Shown here: positions 1 through 6,465 of the stretch, piece by piece
Layout: each line of letters starts with the position of its first letter
How positions within the stretch are numbered: position 1 is the first letter of the stretch
Assembly: GCA_030615845.1 (NCBI GenBank)
Contig: JAUWYM010000016.1
Span: 1-9,359 of the forward strand
Source of the DNA: Thermoplasmatota archaeon
GTDB taxonomy: Archaea > Thermoplasmatota > E2 > DHVEG-1
Direction of reading: 5' to 3'
Length of the DNA: 9,359 bases
Program-made: the position numbers and the translations under genes
The notes under the pieces: generated by a model
Database searches by the model: none
What the model was told of the DNA's origin: nothing
Seen by the model: only the letters and a program-made list of their open reading frames with translations

Positions 1-1
1 A

Positions 2-2062
2 ATGCTTCTCTCAGAACATCCAAATACTTGTATCATCTGTAAAGATAGGGCAAAATGTGAAGAATGTCATTTCGGTCCCACAAAAGCAGGAAGAGTCACT
101 GGATGTAGATTCTGCCCAAATAAGGAGATCTGTGAAGTTAGGGAAGTAGCAGAATATTTAGGATTGGAGGACGTAAGACTCCTATTTGAATATAAGAACT
201 TACCCCTTGAGCGAGAAGATCCATTTTTTGATCGAGATTACAATTTATGTGTCCTTTGTGGCAGATGTGTTAGAGTCTGCCAAGATATAAGAGGTAAAGG
301 CACTCTTGCATTTACACAAAGGAGTCATAGAACTAAGGTTGGTACGGCTTTTGATAAATTACATATAGATTCAGATTGTGGTTTTTGTGGAGCGTGTATA
401 GATGTTTGTCCCACCGGTGCCTTATCTGCAAGAGGTAGTAAGTGGTATGGTGATGCTGATAAATGTACTGATTCAGTTTGTTTACTTTGTGGTGTTGGGT
501 GTAACTTTAGTTATGAATCTAAATGGAATCGGGTTATGGCTGCAATTCCTAAAAGGGATGGACATACAAGAGGCCAATCTTGTTCTAGAGGGCGGTTCTG
601 TATACCACAGCTGCTTAATGGAATGGACAGACTGAAACAGCCGATGATAAGAAAGAATGGAAAATTGGTCCCTGTAAACTGGGACGAGGCGATATCATAC
701 ACAACAGAAAAATTAAAAGGATTTAACTCTGATGAAATTGGAATAATTACTTCGCCTTTCCTGACAAATGAATCAGCATATGTATTACAAAAGTTTACAA
801 GAGTAGCTCTTAAAACAAACAACATTGACACTCCAAATAGTGATTTTATCAGACCAATAATAAAAACCATTGTAGAAAGCGGCAATGCACTGTCAAAAGA
901 TGGTAAAATTAAAACCCTCGAAGAATCAAAATGGATTATAATTCTGGGGAGAAAGATATTCCTACCCTCCTCGGCACTTAATCCAAGTATATTTAGGGCC
1001 AAGAAAAAAGGAGCTAAGATAATACTTATAGATCCTGAAAAAAGAGCAAAAACGCCAAAAATTGTAGATCAAAACTTTAAACTAGGCACTAAACAAACCA
1101 TGAATTTATTCTATTGTATTGTTCGAAAGCTTTTCGATTTCAAATCAAATCTAGCACAGAAAATCGAAAACTATAATGAATTTGCTAAATCTGTAAACAA
1201 AATAGACATAGATAAATTAGGAAAAGGAATCTCTAAAGATATCGAAAAGATAATAGATACAATAGATTCATCTAAAGGCTGCATAATTTTTGATCAGGAT
1301 TTCTTATGTTGTTCAAATCCAGAAAAACTGATTATGGCAATAATGAATATCCTCATATTATCTGGTAATCCAGAAGGATTTATCCCATATTATCAGGGTG
1401 GAAACGATCAAGGAATCTGTGACATGGGAGCAATATGTAATTATCTACCAGGCTATGCGACATTTTCTGATAAAAACGATATTAAAAAATTCGAAGAGCT
1501 ATGGGACGTTAAACTGCCAAAGGGGAAGGGAAAAGAATATAATGAGATGTTAAACGGAAGAATAAAAGCATTGTATCTCACTGAACCTATCTCTGAGAAA
1601 AAATTAAGAAACATTGAGTTTTTGATTTTACAAGATATTTACCCTAGCGGAATCATGAATAAGGCTGATGTAGTGCTACCCACTTGTGCTTTTACTGAAA
1701 GTAATGGTACTGTAACTTCGTTGGAACGAAGAATTCAGAATATAAGAAAAGCTGTTGAAGCTCCAGGAATTGCTCGACCTGACTGGAAGATTATATGTGA
1801 TCTTGCAAAAGAAATGGGTGTTAAAGGTTTTGAATATAAAAATCATCAGGCTATATTCAAAGAGATAAAAGAAGCTATACCGTTCATAGTGGGTAAAGGG
1901 ATTTGGAGTTTTAAAGATAGAAAAATTTGGCTATTCCCACTTGCCCCAGAAGAAGAAATCAAAGGGCTTCCATTAAATAAACTGCAATACCACTATAGAG
2001 GAGCAGACATAGTCGAAAGAGTGGATGATTTTAGAATACAAATTGAAAAAGGAGGGGCATAG
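2..2062 (+). CDS. NuoG/formate dehydrogenase-like iron-sulfur subunit, 5'-truncated by window edge
   Basis: This is an electron-transfer subunit of the NuoG/FdhA type, likely cytoplasmic. The frame is open to the left edge and the first visible residues already belong to the His-Cys cluster motif (H6, C10, C13, C19), so the true start and probably an N-terminal [2Fe-2S] domain lie upstream. Further Cys follow at 22, 35, 38 and 44. Next come two 4Fe-4S ferredoxin motifs (C83/86/89/93 and C126/129/132/136) and a molybdopterin-oxidoreductase Fe4S4 motif (C160, C163, C167, C194). The remainder resembles the formate dehydrogenase catalytic domain, including a GGNDQGICDMGA stretch and an ADVVLPT motif. 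At the expected catalytic Cys/Sec-His position after TNNID it has F282-I283. It ends with a short YRGADIVERV tail in place of a C-terminal molybdopterin-binding domain. It is followed one base later by the NfnA-like gene. I infer a non-catalytic electron conduit. Family assignment is strong; function is uncertain. Confidence 0.85.
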   Translation: MLLSEHPNTCIICKDRAKCEECHFGPTKAGRVTGCRFCPNKEICEVREVAEYLGLEDVRLLFEYKNLPLEREDPFFDRDYNLCVLCGRCVRVCQDIRGKGTLAFTQRSHRTKVGTAFDKLHIDSDCGFCGACIDVCPTGALSARGSKWYGDADKCTDSVCLLCGVGCNFSYESKWNRVMAAIPKRDGHTRGQSCSRGRFCIPQLLNGMDRLKQPMIRKNGKLVPVNWDEAISYTTEKLKGFNSDEIGIITSPFLTNESAYVLQKFTRVALKTNNIDTPNSDFIRPIIKTIVESGNALSKDGKIKTLEESKWIIILGRKIFLPSSALNPSIFRAKKKGAKIILIDPEKRAKTPKIVDQNFKLGTKQTMNLFYCIVRKLFDFKSNLAQKIENYNEFAKSVNKIDIDKLGKGISKDIEKIIDTIDSSKGCIIFDQDFLCCSNPEKLIMAIMNILILSGNPEGFIPYYQGGNDQGICDMGAICNYLPGYATFSDKNDIKKFEELWDVKLPKGKGKEYNEMLNGRIKALYLTEPISEKKLRNIEFLILQDIYPSGIMNKADVVLPTCAFTESNGTVTSLERRIQNIRKAVEAPGIARPDWKIICDLAKEMGVKGFEYKNHQAIFKEIKEAIPFIVGKGIWSFKDRKIWLFPLAPEEEIKGLPLNKLQYHYRGADIVERVDDFRIQIEKGGA
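2051..2057 (+). promoter_or_regulatory. Shine-Dalgarno site for the NfnA-like gene
   Basis: GGAGGGG, preceded by five A, lies six bases before ATG 2064 and inside the last codons of the preceding gene. It selects ATG 2064 over an in-frame upstream ATG at 2025, which would overlap the preceding gene by 38 bases and has no comparable site. It indicates translation from a polycistronic mRNA. Confidence 0.8.
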
Positions 2063-2063
2063 T

Positions 2064-2894
2064 ATGTACAAGATTTTGAGTAAATCTGAGATAGTTCCGA
2101 ATGTACATAAGTTGGTATTAGAAGCCCCAGATATTGCAGAGAAGGCAAAACCTGGTCAGTTTGTGATTCTTATGATAGATGAAACAGGAGAACGCCTCCC
2201 TTTCACACTCTCAGATTGGGATGCAAAGAACGGGACCATAACAATTTACTTTTTAGAAGTTGGCCTCTCTACAATGGATTTAGTAAGATTTAAAGGAGAA
2301 GAACTATCCGCTGTTATAGGACCATTAGGAAAACCTACACCCATCGATAAATTCGGCACCGTAGTGTTGGGGGGAGGTTGCTATGGTGTTGGAGGTATAT
2401 ACCCCATAGCAAAGGCGATGAAAGAGGCTGGTAATACTGTTATAACCTTAATAGAAGCCAGAAGTTCATACCTTCTCTATAATGAAGAGGGATTAAGAAG
2501 GGTCTCGGACAGATTTATCGTTGCTACGGAAGATGGTACGAAGGGCGAGAAAGGCAAGGTTCACGACGTTATCGAGAATTTGATACAAGAGGAAAGCATC
2601 GATCGAGCCTATTTTATCGGCTGCACTTTTATGATGATGAACTGTTTAAACAAAACAAAAACCCACGATATAACTACATTCGTAGCCTTGAACCCTATCA
2701 TGGTTGATGGCACTGGTATGTGTGGATGCTGTCGTTGCTCAGTAGATGGAAAGACAAAGTTTGCTTGCGTAGATGGTCCGATATTTGAAGCAAAAGAAGT
2801 TGATTGGGATCAGTTGTTTAAAAGAAATGCAGCTTATAGTCAGCAAGAGGCAATTATATATCAGTTCCATTCGTGTGAATCTGAGGGGGTATAA
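2064..2894 (+). CDS. nfnA: NfnA/PyrK-like FAD and [2Fe-2S] electron-transfer subunit
   Basis: This 276-residue protein belongs to the ferredoxin-NADP reductase/PyrK family. In NfnAB the small subunit binds FAD and one [2Fe-2S] cluster and reacts with NAD(H). Visible features are an N-terminal beta-barrel FAD domain with RLPFTLSDWD (residues 44-53), a nucleotide-binding domain beginning at GGGCYGVGG (103-111), and a C-terminal cluster motif MVDGTGMCGCC with C220, C223 and a later C235. Family members use three Cys plus one Asp as ligands; D215 lies nearby. C222 and C225 are additional cysteines inside the motif. The length suits NfnA or PyrK. It sits one base after the NuoG-like gene and four bases before the NfnB-like gene, with no pyrD beside it, which favours Nfn over a dihydroorotate dehydrogenase role. 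A sulfide dehydrogenase SudB-like role is an alternative. The start is fixed by a strong ribosome site. Confidence 0.85.
   Translation: MYKILSKSEIVPNVHKLVLEAPDIAEKAKPGQFVILMIDETGERLPFTLSDWDAKNGTITIYFLEVGLSTMDLVRFKGEELSAVIGPLGKPTPIDKFGTVVLGGGCYGVGGIYPIAKAMKEAGNTVITLIEARSSYLLYNEEGLRRVSDRFIVATEDGTKGEKGKVHDVIENLIQEESIDRAYFIGCTFMMMNCLNKTKTHDITTFVALNPIMVDGTGMCGCCRCSVDGKTKFACVDGPIFEAKEVDWDQLFKRNAAYSQQEAIIYQFHSCESEGV
2883..2890 (+). promoter_or_regulatory. Shine-Dalgarno site for the NfnB-like gene
   Basis: GAGGGGGT lies eight bases before ATG 2899 and overlaps the last codons and stop region of the nfnA-like gene. It supports ATG 2899 over an upstream in-frame ATG at 2773. The extra 42 residues that longer start would add (Lys-rich, reading through nfnA in another frame) do not look like the family N-terminus. 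Confidence 0.75.
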
Positions 2895-2898
2895 ATCT

Positions 2899-4305
2899 AT
2901 GGATGCAAAAGACAAGCTGAAGATACCAAGACAAAAAATGCCTGAACAAAATCCAAATGCTAGAGCAAAGAATTTTATGGAGGTTCCATTAGGGTATTCA
3001 CCAAAAACAGCTCAGCTCGAAGCACAGCGATGTCTACATTGTAAGATTCCAAAATGTATGGAAGGCTGCCCAGTTGGTGTCAAAATACCAGAATTTTTGA
3101 AATTAATAGTAGAAGGAGACTTTGCTGCTGCAGCAAGAAAAATCAAAGAAACAAATTCATTACCAGCTGTTTGCGGTCGTGTTTGCCCACAAGAAAGTCA
3201 ATGTGAAGCAACATGTATTCTTGGAAAGAAGAAAGAACCTGTTGCTATCGGTCGTCTGGAGCGTTTTGTAGCAGATTACGAAAGAGAAAAAAACCTTATA
3301 AAACTCCCAAAGAAACTTCCATCTAACAAAAAGAAAGTAGCAATAATCGGCTCAGGACCATCTGGATTAACAGTTGCTGGAGATTTAATTAAACTTGGAT
3401 ATGAGGTTACAATCTTTGAAGCATTGCATAAACCTGGAGGAGTTTTAATATATGGAATTCCGGAATTTCGTCTGCCTAAGGCAATTGTTGAAGCAGAGGT
3501 TGATTATTTAGTCAAACAAGGGGTAAAACTTGAACTAAATAAGGTTATCGGAGCATCAAAATCAGTTGAAGATCTAATGAAAAAAGATGGTTACGACGCA
3601 ATATATATTGGGGTTGGAGCAGGATTACCTAGATTTATGAGGATTGAAGGAGAAAATCTATCCAATGTCTATTCAGCTAATGAATACCTCACTAGAATAA
3701 ATCTCATGAAGGCGTATCTATATCCTCAGCATTATACCCCAATTGCTTTGGGAAGGAAGGTTACAGTGGTAGGTGGGGGAAATGTCACTATGGACTCAGC
3801 GAGATGTGCCTTGCGAACTGGTGCTGAAAGCGTCACAGTTGTATACAGGCGGGCAAGAGAACAGATGCCTGCCAGAGCAGAAGAGATCCACCATGCAGAG
3901 GAAGAAGGAATTTTCCTTAAACTTTTGAATAATCCTGTTGAACTCATCGGCGATGATAAAGGAGCTGTTAAAGAGATGAAATGTATCAGGATGGAACTTG
4001 GGGAGCCAGATGACTCTGGACGAAGACGTCCTGTTCCCATTGAAGGGTCAGAGTTCCCCATCAAAACCGATCTTGTGATCATGGGCATTGGAGCTGGTGC
4101 AAACCCTTTACTTACCTCAACCTTACCAACACTGGAGCTGAACAAGTGGGGCTATATTGTCGCTGATGAAAATGGAAAAACATCTATGAAAGGAGTTTTT
4201 GCTGGGGGAGATATTGTAACTGGTGCTGCAACAGTGATATCTGCCATGGGTGCTGGGAAACGTGCGGCACGAGCAATAGACGTACATGTAAGATCTAAAA
4301 AGTAG
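2899..4305 (+). CDS. nfnB: NfnB/GltD-like NADPH-binding flavoprotein (glutamate synthase small-subunit family)
   Basis: This 468-residue soluble flavoprotein belongs to the GltD/NfnB family. In NfnB the large subunit carries the bifurcating FAD, two 4Fe-4S clusters and the NADP(H) site and exchanges electrons with ferredoxin. Residues 45-57 (C45, C48, C53, C57) and 92-106 (C92, C96, C102, C106) form the N-terminal Fe-S domain. An FAD Rossmann fold starts at IIGSGPSG (149-156). A second dinucleotide fold lies at VVGGGNVTMD (about residue 288), followed by an Arg pair typical of NADP binding. A C-terminal FAD motif, AGGDIVTGA, begins near 435. It is four bases downstream of the nfnA-like gene. 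The same fold serves as the glutamate synthase beta subunit, but no glutamate synthase large subunit is visible and an NfnA partner is adjacent, so NfnB is preferred. Public databases often label such genes gltA. Confidence 0.87.
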   Translation: MDAKDKLKIPRQKMPEQNPNARAKNFMEVPLGYSPKTAQLEAQRCLHCKIPKCMEGCPVGVKIPEFLKLIVEGDFAAAARKIKETNSLPAVCGRVCPQESQCEATCILGKKKEPVAIGRLERFVADYEREKNLIKLPKKLPSNKKKVAIIGSGPSGLTVAGDLIKLGYEVTIFEALHKPGGVLIYGIPEFRLPKAIVEAEVDYLVKQGVKLELNKVIGASKSVEDLMKKDGYDAIYIGVGAGLPRFMRIEGENLSNVYSANEYLTRINLMKAYLYPQHYTPIALGRKVTVVGGGNVTMDSARCALRTGAESVTVVYRRAREQMPARAEEIHHAEEEGIFLKLLNNPVELIGDDKGAVKEMKCIRMELGEPDDSGRRRPVPIEGSEFPIKTDLVIMGIGAGANPLLTSTLPTLELNKWGYIVADENGKTSMKGVFAGGDIVTGAATVISAMGAGKRAARAIDVHVRSKK

Positions 4306-4345
4306 TTAAAACATTTCCAAAAAGAGCTTGTTTATTTTGATTTTG
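4306..4345. terminator. Possible T-rich bidirectional terminator between convergent genes
   Basis: The 26-bp gap between the nfnB-like stop and the opposing prenyltransferase stop has oligo-T tracts on both strands. On the + strand these are TTTATTTTGATTTT at 4331-4344, partly inside the opposing gene. On the - strand there is a run of five T (4319-4323) and a second T run inside the end of nfnB. Archaeal termination commonly uses such T tracts without a hairpin. No strong stem is visible, so this is tentative. Confidence 0.3.
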
Positions 4346-5348
4346 AAAATCTACTGAATTTAAACTCGGATTTGTATTGAAAAGCAGAACCGATAAGATA
4401 TCCCCCAATAAGATAAACAATTAACAACACAATAGGTATAACTCCTGTTTTTCCCACAATCACAGCATATCCAAGAATAGCAGCAAAGGGGACGTCAAGA
4501 AGAATTGTCTTCCTATGGTCAATAGCTTTTTCTTTTGTTAAAAATCTATACATGATGAAGATTTGAGAGGGTATGCCATAGAGTAGAATAAACAAGAGAT
4601 AATAGATGTTGTTGAAATATAAAAATGCAATAAAACAACAAATGATAAATCCTATTTTCAAAAGACATCCGTAGATAAAATAGGGGTGTGTTAGAGTGAG
4701 TTTTTTATTGTTCTTCACATTGGTGACAACCGCTAGGCTTTTTACGCCGACACTTCGATCTGCATCAACATCTTTTAGGCCGTTTTCCCATTGTGCAAAA
4801 GCGGTTGCTGCAAAGATAATAACGCCGATAAAAATCCAAGTATATACTGTTGGCATTCCTCCTATTGCAAAAACACCGAAAAGAACGTAGAATGCATACG
4901 CAACAGAAAATGAAAGGTCATAGGATACGAGATATTTTTTCCCTTTCCATCCATACCAGAGAAGCCATACATATGCTGGTATAAAACAGAGAAAGGCCAT
5001 AAAAACAGAGATATACTCAGTGGTAAGAAGGAGGAGGAGAATGAGCAGTGCACAAGCAATTGTTCCTCCATAAATAAAACGTACCGCGTCTTTTTTAGAT
5101 AAGATGCCGCTTGCGACAGGATTTCTTGAAGGCACATACGTATGAGCATCCAATTCTATGTCACCTAAAGCAATATACGTGTTCAGTGTCATATGAGCAA
5201 AAATAGCAAGAATCGTGAAATACACAATATGATACCATTCAACCGGTGCTGCTGTTGCAGTTAATGCACCAACAATCGAGATAGTTGCAGTTGTTGTGAT
5301 ACCTTGTGTTCTACCGATATCTGCAAAGGCCCTAAATTTTTCAAACAT
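4332..5348 (-). CDS. UbiA-family membrane prenyltransferase (first of a divergent pair)
   Basis: This 338-residue integral membrane protein belongs to the UbiA superfamily, which transfers isoprenoid chains from prenyl diphosphates to acceptors. I estimate eight or nine hydrophobic helices. The first Asp-rich motif lies at N56 with D63-IEL-D67, followed by R75-NPVASG. The second is D193-VDA-D197 in NGLKDVDADRSVG. Both Mg2+-diphosphate sites look intact. Hydrophobic helices follow, and the C-terminus is short and basic. ATG 5348 has no Shine-Dalgarno, but a TATA-like box about 26 bp upstream suits a leaderless transcript. It is divergent from a second UbiA gene and convergent with nfnB. Candidate roles are digeranylgeranylglyceryl phosphate synthase, MenA-like, haem O synthase-like or chlorophyll synthase-like. 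No motif lets me choose among them. Confidence 0.85.
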   Translation of the reverse strand: MFEKFRAFADIGRTQGITTTATISIVGALTATAAPVEWYHIVYFTILAIFAHMTLNTYIALGDIELDAHTYVPSRNPVASGILSKKDAVRFIYGGTIACALLILLLLLTTEYISVFMAFLCFIPAYVWLLWYGWKGKKYLVSYDLSFSVAYAFYVLFGVFAIGGMPTVYTWIFIGVIIFAATAFAQWENGLKDVDADRSVGVKSLAVVTNVKNNKKLTLTHPYFIYGCLLKIGFIICCFIAFLYFNNIYYLLFILLYGIPSQIFIMYRFLTKEKAIDHRKTILLDVPFAAILGYAVIVGKTGVIPIVLLIVYLIGGYLIGSAFQYKSEFKFSRFSKSK

Positions 5349-5360
5349 TTAATGTAAAAA

Positions 5361-5385
5361 TATAGGTTCATTATAAAAACCTATA
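5361..5385. promoter_or_regulatory. Shared divergent promoter with inverted repeat between the two UbiA genes
   Basis: The 39-bp intergenic space holds TATAGGTT (5361-5368) and its exact reverse complement AACCTATA (5378-5385), separated by nine bases. A + strand TATA-like stretch (TAAAAATATA, 5355-5364) is centred about 27 bp before ATG 5388. A - strand TATA-like stretch (TTTATAAT, about 5370-5377) is centred about 26 bp before ATG 5348. Both spacings fit leaderless archaeal transcripts. The repeat could be an operator for co-regulation or a by-product of facing TATA elements. Confidence 0.5.
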
Positions 5386-5387
5386 GG

Positions 5388-6461
5388 ATGAGAATCGATG
5401 GGTTTTTATGGTACATTGATTTTACTCATTGTCAAATGATTCGTAAATACTTGGAGATTAGCCGTCTTTTCAACATGGGTCTCACAGGTGTCGCACCAGT
5501 ACTTGGCGCGTTATCAATGTGGGGTGTCGACAAAATCACGTTCTTTCAACTGTTCATCCTTTTTTGCATTGGTTGTTTTTCACATGTCTACGGGTTTGTC
5601 ATCAATGATCTCGTCGACATCAAAGTAGATAAACTTTCAAAAGAACTCATCGCACGTCCACTAGTAAGCGGGCGTATTACCAGAAAAAAAGCAGCCTATT
5701 TCGCCGTTGCTTGCATGATATTTTCATTTATCTTGTCAACATTCTTTTTTAAAGAACTGGTAAGTTATTTCTTACTTATCTCGATTTTAATACTTGCCTA
5801 TATCCTTGCAACCATCTATGATTTTTCAAGTAAAAAATATCCAGGAATGGACGTTTTTGTCGCAGGAGCAATATTTCTCCTTATACTCTTTGGTGCAGCT
5901 ACGGTGTCTATCGAGCAACTTCTTTCAAATCCCTTGATCTGGATTGTTGCACTCATTGGAGCATTACAAGTATTATTCATGAATATGATTAACGGTGCCA
6001 TCAAAGATATCGACCATGATAAAAAGGGTATGGCAAACACCCTTGCGATCAGATTAGGAACGAAAACACGGGGAGGAGTAATAACCTTACCAAGGGCCTT
6101 TAAAACAGTTGGATACACCATAGAACTCGTTCGAAGTTTTTTGATATTTGTACCGTTTCTTTTTCTCTTTCCTTTCAATCAAATAGGGGAAATTACTATT
6201 CTTCTGCGGATTGCTGTTCTTCTTGTGTTTACCGTAATAACGCTCTTTTCGATTTATAAACTGTTTTCCATCAAAACATTTGACCGGGATTGCATACGAA
6301 AATGCATAGGCGTTATCGTGATTTTTATGTACTCGACAACACCGATAATGTTGAGTTCTTTGAATATTTATATAATACTTGTCGCGTTTGTTCCACCCTT
6401 GTGGTTTACCTCTAGTAATCTCGTGTTACATGGGACGTTGCTTGAACCAAAAACAATGTAG
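5388..6461 (+). CDS. UbiA-family membrane prenyltransferase (second of a divergent pair)
   Basis: This multi-pass membrane prenyltransferase of the UbiA superfamily has 357 residues from ATG 5388 or 341 from ATG 5436. Counting from 5436, the first Asp-rich motif is N57-D58-xx-D61-xxx-D65 followed by R74-PLVSG. The second is D191-IDH-D195 in NGAIKDIDHD, followed by NTLAIRLGTKT. The catalytic metal sites therefore look intact. The family N-terminus usually begins like MIRKYLEISR, which favours ATG 5436. A TATA-like box about 27 bp before ATG 5388 favours the longer leaderless form, and neither start has a Shine-Dalgarno. It differs clearly in sequence from the opposing UbiA gene, so the two are not a recent duplication. 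Its stop lies four bases from the pyrG stop. The acceptor substrate is unknown; an archaeal lipid, quinone or haem pathway is possible. Confidence 0.83.
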   Translation: MRIDGFLWYIDFTHCQMIRKYLEISRLFNMGLTGVAPVLGALSMWGVDKITFFQLFILFCIGCFSHVYGFVINDLVDIKVDKLSKELIARPLVSGRITRKKAAYFAVACMIFSFILSTFFFKELVSYFLLISILILAYILATIYDFSSKKYPGMDVFVAGAIFLLILFGAATVSIEQLLSNPLIWIVALIGALQVLFMNMINGAIKDIDHDKKGMANTLAIRLGTKTRGGVITLPRAFKTVGYTIELVRSFLIFVPFLFLFPFNQIGEITILLRIAVLLVFTVITLFSIYKLFSIKTFDRDCIRKCIGVIVIFMYSTTPIMLSSLNIYIILVAFVPPLWFTSSNLVLHGTLLEPKTM

Positions 6462-6465
6462 AATC

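Noticed and set aside
511..1002. 163-codon open frame on the - strand inside the NuoG-like gene
   Set aside because: It lies wholly antisense to a clear Fe-S protein and shows no recognisable motif.
2025..2063. Longer start of the NfnA-like gene at ATG 2025
   Set aside because: It overlaps the upstream gene, lacks a ribosome site of its own, and ATG 2064 has a strong one.
3732..4145. 137-codon - strand frame inside the NfnB-like gene
   Set aside because: It is Ser/Pro-rich, antisense to conserved NADP-binding sequence, and looks like a shadow frame.
2064..4305. Assignment as pyrimidine PyrK plus glutamate synthase GltD
   Set aside because: No pyrD or glutamate synthase large subunit is visible and the two genes are paired as in NfnAB; pyrG nearby is not in the same operon.
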